Part shown: positions 5,642-8,735 of the stretch, piece after piece
Layout: each line of letters opens with the position of its first letter
Numbering within the stretch: position 1 is the first letter of the stretch
Assembly: GCA_016191305.1 (NCBI GenBank)
Contig: JACPOX010000231.1
Location: forward strand, 881 to 9,615
Origin: Legionella longbeachae
GTDB taxonomy: Bacteria; Pseudomonadota; Gammaproteobacteria; Legionellales; Legionellaceae
Direction of reading: 5' to 3'
Length of the DNA stretch: 8,735 nucleotides
Notes under the pieces: model-generated
The model's database searches: none
Told to the model about the DNA's origin: nothing
What the model saw: only the letters and a program-made list of their open reading frames with translations
Made by a program: the position numbers and the translations under genes

Positions 5642-7104
5642 TCACTTAACCCCAAAGCAGACCAATAGCCATTAACTTTTTTCAAAATGTCTTCATCCAT
5701 AACTATAGGGACACCCCATTCTCTTTGTGTTTCACTAGGCCATTTACTTGTTGCATCCATTCCCATTTTTGAACCCAATCCAGAAACAGGTGATGCAAAA
5801 TCAAGATAATCTATAGGTGTGTTTTCAATCATCACGGTATCACGTGCAGGATCCATGCGTGTAGTCATTGCCCAAATAACATCCTGCCAATTGCGCGCAT
5901 CAATATCATCATCACAAACGATTACGAATTTGGTATACATAAATTGTCGTAAAAATGACCACACAGCCATCATAATGCGTTTCGCATGGCCAGGATATTG
6001 TTTCTTCATTGTGACCACAGCCAACCGATAAGAACAACCCTCTGGAGGCAAATAGAAATCAACAATTTCAGGAAATTGTTTTTGCAATAGAGGAATAAAC
6101 ACTTCATTTAAAGCAACACCTAAAATAGCTGGCTCATCAGGTGGTCGTCCCGTATAAGTACTGTGGTAAATAGGTTTATCACGATGGCTCATACGTTCTA
6201 CTGTAAATATAGGGAATGATTGTACTTCGTTATAATACCCCGTGTGATCACCATAAGGTCCTTCCGGTGCCTCAACTCCTGGCTCCAGATAACCCTCTAA
6301 AATAATTTCTGCACTGGCGGGCACATGGAGCTCATTACCAATACATCGTGTTAAGCGAGTACGTTGTCCTCGCAATAAACCAGCAAAAGCATATTCAGAT
6401 AAAGTATCAGGGACTGGTGTCACTGCCGCTAATATGGTAGCAGGATCGGCACCTAAAGTAACCGCAATTGGAAAACGCTCTCCAGGATATGCTTGCTGCC
6501 ATGCTAGATAATCCAAAGCGCCTCCTCTATGCGATAACCAGCGCATAATCAATTGATTTTTATTTAACAATTGTTGCCGGTATATTCCCATATTTTCACG
6601 CGTTTGATGAGGTCCTTTGGTGGTTACAAGCCCCCAAGTAATCAACGGAGCAGCATCCCCAGGCCAACAAGTCTGTATGGGTAAAGAAGTAAGATCCACC
6701 TCTTCTTTTTCCCAGACATGGGTCTGACATTCTGCGCCACTGACATATTTAGGTGCCATATTAAATGCCTGTTTTAATAAGGGTAGTTTATTAAATGCAT
6801 CTTTAAATCCTTTAGGGGGATCAGGTTCTTTTAAAGCGGCCAATAATTTACCTACTTCTCTTAAAGCGCTAATGTTGTCTTCACCCATCCCCATAGCTAC
6901 ACGCTCGACAGTACCGAATAAGTTGGTTAAAACAGGCATTTGCGTTGAATTATGAGTAAACAGTAGGGCGGGCCCTCCAGAACGGAGTACTCTATCGCTG
7001 ACTGCTGTCATTTCGAGATAGGGAGATACAGGATATGTGATGCGTTTTAATAAATTACGTGATTCCAATTGTGCAATAAAATCTCTTAGATCAGAGTATT
7101 TCAT
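5638..7104 (-). CDS. ubiD: UbiD, 4-hydroxy-3-polyprenylbenzoate decarboxylase
   Basis: The protein has 488 residues; E. coli UbiD has 497 and is strongly similar along its whole length. It removes the carboxyl group of 4-hydroxy-3-octaprenylbenzoate in ubiquinone synthesis, using prenylated FMN made by UbiX. Motifs: NMGIYRQQ (171-178) and SHRGGALDY (191-199) of the prenyl-FMN and metal site, [12 protein letters not shown] (280-291) with the catalytic acidic residues, and [10 protein letters not shown] (317-326), [14 protein letters not shown] [10 protein letters not shown] (351-360), and [17 protein letters not shown] (432-448). I start at ATG 7104, which has AGGGAG at 7112-7117, seven bases upstream, and begins MKYSDLRDF like the E. 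coli protein. The frame is open to 7146, but those 14 extra residues match nothing in the family. The fre-like gene overlaps its stop by ATGA. All family motifs look intact. Confidence 0.98.
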   Translation of the reverse strand: MKYSDLRDFIAQLESRNLLKRITYPVSPYLEMTAVSDRVLRSGGPALLFTHNSTQMPVLTNLFGTVERVAMGMGEDNISALREVGKLLAALKEPDPPKGFKDAFNKLPLLKQAFNMAPKYVSGAECQTHVWEKEEVDLTSLPIQTCWPGDAAPLITWGLVTTKGPHQTRENMGIYRQQLLNKNQLIMRWLSHRGGALDYLAWQQAYPGERFPIAVTLGADPATILAAVTPVPDTLSEYAFAGLLRGQRTRLTRCIGNELHVPASAEIILEGYLEPGVEAPEGPYGDHTGYYNEVQSFPIFTVERMSHRDKPIYHSTYTGRPPDEPAILGVALNEVFIPLLQKQFPEIVDFYLPPEGCSYRLAVVTMKKQYPGHAKRIMMAVWSFLRQFMYTKFVIVCDDDIDARNWQDVIWAMTTRMDPARDTVMIENTPIDYLDFASPVSGLGSKMGMDATSKWPSETQREWGVPIVMDEDILKKVNGYWSALGLSE

Positions 7105-7166
7105 TAAAAAACTCCCTAGTATAGCCTGGGTGAGAGTTACTGCCATTAAAGAAATATGGCTTTAAA

Positions 7167-7243
7167 TGTAGGTTGGGCCCCTGGCCTAACATGAACACAG
7201 GACTAACATATAGACCTTTGTTGGACCAGGGGCCCAAGCTACA
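7167..7243. repeat. Long imperfect palindrome (REP-like hairpin) between rho and ubiD
   Basis: Left arm 7167-7190 (TGTAGGTTGGGCCCCTGG then CCTAAC) and right arm 7220-7243 (GTTGGACC then AGGGGCCCAAGCTACA) are inverted copies agreeing at 21 of 24 positions. The loop is 29 bases and can itself fold, since GGACTA and TAGACC pair with one mismatch. The arms are strikingly GC-rich for this window. The element fills the gap between the rho stop and the ubiD start, with no coding on either strand. GC-rich palindromes with TGTAG ends are commonly dispersed in bacterial genomes as REP or MITE-like units. The RNA would form a very stable hairpin that could protect the rho transcript end or separate rho from ubiD expression. 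No T-run follows, so it is not a classic terminator. Confidence 0.8.
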
Positions 7244-7290
7244 AAACTTCGTGCATGATGCGAGTCCATCTAGTAAATGGTAAACAACTT

Positions 7291-8553
7291 CTACTCTTGT
7301 CGTTTCATTGCATCAAAGAATTCAGCATTGGTTTTATGATTTTTCATGCGTTCAATTAAGAACTCAATCGCATCACACTCATCCATAGATTGCAGGATTT
7401 TGCGTAATATCCAAGTACGTTGTAAATCTTCTGGACTTAGCAAGAGATCTTCCCGACGTGTACCTGAACGATTAATATTAATAGCAGGGAAAACACGGCG
7501 TTCTGAAATATTTCGACTCAAGTGGATTTCCATGTTACCGGTTCCCTTGAATTCTTCATAAATCACTTCATCCATCTTAGAACCCGTATCAACCAGAGCT
7601 GTAGCAATAATAGTCAAGCTCCCGCCTTCCTCTATATTACGTGCTGCACCATACAAACGTTTGGGTCTTTGCAGCGCATTCGCATCAACACCACCAGTAA
7701 GTACTTTACCAGATGAGGGAATCACGGTGTTGTAGGCTCGAGCCAGACGAGTAATCGAGTCAAGCAAAATCACTACATCACGTTTATGCTCAACTAGACG
7801 CTTGGCCTTCTCAATCACCATTTCAGCAACTTGGACATGGCGGTTAGCAGGTTCATCAAAAGTACTTGCAACCACTTCACCTTTCACGGAACGCTGCATT
7901 TCAGTCACTTCTTCGGGGCGTTCATCAATCAGTAAAACAATGAGGTAGCACTCAGGATAATTTTTTTCTATAGAGCGAGCAATGTTTTGCAACATTAAGG
8001 TCTTACCCGCTTTCGGTGGGGAAACAATCAAACCACGTTGGCCTCGACCAAAAGGAGCGCATAAGTCAACAACTCGTGCAGTCAAATCTTCGGTACTGCC
8101 ATTACCTTGCTCCATAACCAAACGTTCTGCAGCAAATAAAGGGGTGAGGTTTTCGAATAATATTTTTCTCTTGGCGCTATCTGGTGAATCATAATTGATT
8201 TCATCAACCTTCAGTAAAGCGAAATAACGCTCACTGTCTTTGGGTGGACGAATTTTACCTGAAATAGTATCACCAGAACGCAGACCAAAACGTCTGATTT
8301 GACTGGGTGACACATAAATGTCATCAGGGCCTGCCAAATATGAGCCATCGGAAGAACGCAAGAAACCAAAACCATCTGCCAGGACTTCTAAAACACCATC
8401 ACCATGAATGTCTTCACCCTTCAAGGCGTGGGCTTTAAGAATGGCAAAAATAATTTCTTGTTTGCGCATACGGGAAGGATTCTCGACACCTATCTCTTGT
8501 GCGATATTAAAGAGATCGGCAATAGGCAATTGCTTAAGTTCACTAAGATTCAT
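7291..8553 (-). CDS. rho: Transcription termination factor Rho
   Basis: The protein has 420 residues from ATG 8553; E. coli Rho has 419 and aligns almost without gaps. Rho is a hexameric RNA-dependent ATPase that ends transcription at unstructured C-rich RNA. The N-terminal helical domain is MNLSELKQL with [13 protein letters not shown] (28-40). The cold-shock-like RNA-binding domain carries GFGFLR (61-66) and [18 protein letters not shown] (72-89). The motor has Walker A PPKAGKT (179-185), [15 protein letters not shown] (207-221) with catalytic-type Glu211, Walker B VILLDS (261-266), the Q loop in [17 protein letters not shown] (283-299) and the R loop with Lys326. The Rho residues K181, R212, D265, S266 and G337, linked to bicyclomycin binding in E. 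coli, are present. A GTG at 8562 would add three residues, but the E. coli homologue begins at the equivalent of the ATG. The palindrome at 7167-7243 lies downstream. Confidence 0.99.
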   Translation of the reverse strand: MNLSELKQLPIADLFNIAQEIGVENPSRMRKQEIIFAILKAHALKGEDIHGDGVLEVLADGFGFLRSSDGSYLAGPDDIYVSPSQIRRFGLRSGDTISGKIRPPKDSERYFALLKVDEINYDSPDSAKRKILFENLTPLFAAERLVMEQGNGSTEDLTARVVDLCAPFGRGQRGLIVSPPKAGKTLMLQNIARSIEKNYPECYLIVLLIDERPEEVTEMQRSVKGEVVASTFDEPANRHVQVAEMVIEKAKRLVEHKRDVVILLDSITRLARAYNTVIPSSGKVLTGGVDANALQRPKRLYGAARNIEEGGSLTIIATALVDTGSKMDEVIYEEFKGTGNMEIHLSRNISERRVFPAININRSGTRREDLLLSPEDLQRTWILRKILQSMDECDAIEFLIERMKNHKTNAEFFDAMKRQE

Positions 8554-8735
8554 ACTTCTCACTTGATTGGTTGTGTTAACGATTTGAGTATCCGGGAAAA
8601 TATTTATTAAGAATAGCAGCTAAGGATTCTGCTGCCTATGTGATATATTTTACAGTATACCACATATTGCAGACAGACTATCACAGCTTTACTATAAGAT
8701 ACAATATTTATTACAGAAAAAATAAAAATTAAATA
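8554..8735 (-). other. rho upstream region to the window edge
   Basis: These 182 bases hold no convincing gene. They are strongly AT-rich at the far end, ending in A-runs, and contain the extended -10 candidate (8654-8662) and a 5-bp hairpin, AGCAG/CTGCT, in the presumed rho leader. A trx gene often lies upstream of rho in gammaproteobacteria, but none is visible in this window. Confidence 0.6.
8654..8662 (-). promoter_or_regulatory. rho: Candidate extended -10 promoter for rho
   Basis: TGGTATACT on the minus strand (8662-8654) is an extended -10 element: TG, one base, then TATACT with 5 of 6 matches to consensus. The -35 position (GATAGT, 8682-8677) is poor, as is usual for extended -10 promoters. 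Transcription would begin near 8647 and give a rho leader of about 94 bases. A short AGCAG...CTGCT hairpin with a 9-base loop lies within that leader. Rho genes are often autoregulated through their leaders, but nothing here proves that. Confidence 0.45.

Noticed and set aside
7105..7146. Longer UbiD reading from 7146 (502 residues)
   Set aside because: The extra 14 residues have no counterpart in UbiD, whereas ATG 7104 has AGGGAG at proper spacing and the family N-terminus MKYSDLRDF.
7118..7146. ATGGCA-17-TATACT promoter-like pair just upstream of ubiD
   Set aside because: The predicted start of transcription falls inside or beyond the ubiD ribosome site, so the mRNA would lose AGGGAG. It is more likely a chance match.
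7346..8194. Several short open frames antisense to rho
   Set aside because: They are antisense readings of a highly conserved gene and have no family resemblance or ribosome site.
8554..8562. GTG start for Rho at 8562
   Set aside because: It adds only three residues before MNLSEL, which matches the N-terminus of E. coli Rho.
1..8735. CRISPR array, tRNA, rRNA, insertion sequence or defence system
   Set aside because: No direct-repeat array, RNA gene motif, transposase or recognised defence protein was found on either strand.

Overview
The window is AT-rich chromosomal DNA from a gammaproteobacterium. The proteins (TatC, HspQ, UbiD, Fre-type reductase, Rho) resemble their E. coli counterparts closely in motif order and length, but the base composition is much lower in GC. 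This best fits the Legionella/Fluoribacter group or a relative. That assignment is inference from composition and protein style, not from a database search.

Layout. Positions 1-318 are the 3' end of tatC (twin-arginine translocase, + strand), followed by hspQ (378-689, +). Converging on hspQ from the minus strand is a 64-residue protein with two membrane segments (712-906). Next comes a minus-strand pair at 1047-4102: an AlgI-type MBOAT membrane O-acyltransferase and a downstream AlgX/AlgJ-like SGNH protein, with the two frames nearly or actually overlapping. Positions 4103-4945 are the least orderly part. They contain a candidate promoter and a leader hairpin for the acetylation pair, several short open stretches on both strands that may be gene remnants, and one modest + strand ORF (4559-4825). 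From 4946 to the right edge the minus strand carries a housekeeping block read right to left: rho (7291-8553), a long imperfect palindrome (7167-7243), ubiD (5638-7104), and a Fre-like flavin reductase (4946-5641) that overlaps ubiD by ATGA.

How the genes work together. UbiD is the prenylated-FMN-dependent decarboxylase of ubiquinone synthesis. A Fre-type enzyme makes reduced flavin, which UbiX needs to build the prenyl-FMN cofactor, so the overlapping ubiD-fre pair is functionally coherent. The AlgI/AlgX-like pair should move acetyl groups across the inner membrane and place them on an exported glycan. No glycosyltransferase or polymerase lies beside it, so its substrate cannot be named from this window. 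TatC, HspQ and Rho are general housekeeping functions.

No clear mobile element, CRISPR array, RNA gene or defence system is visible. The most interesting points are the SGNH protein, whose family Asp-x-His-Trp motif reads Gly-Val-His-Trp and which ends in a beta-rich extension; the disordered 4103-4945 spacer; and the palindrome between rho and ubiD.
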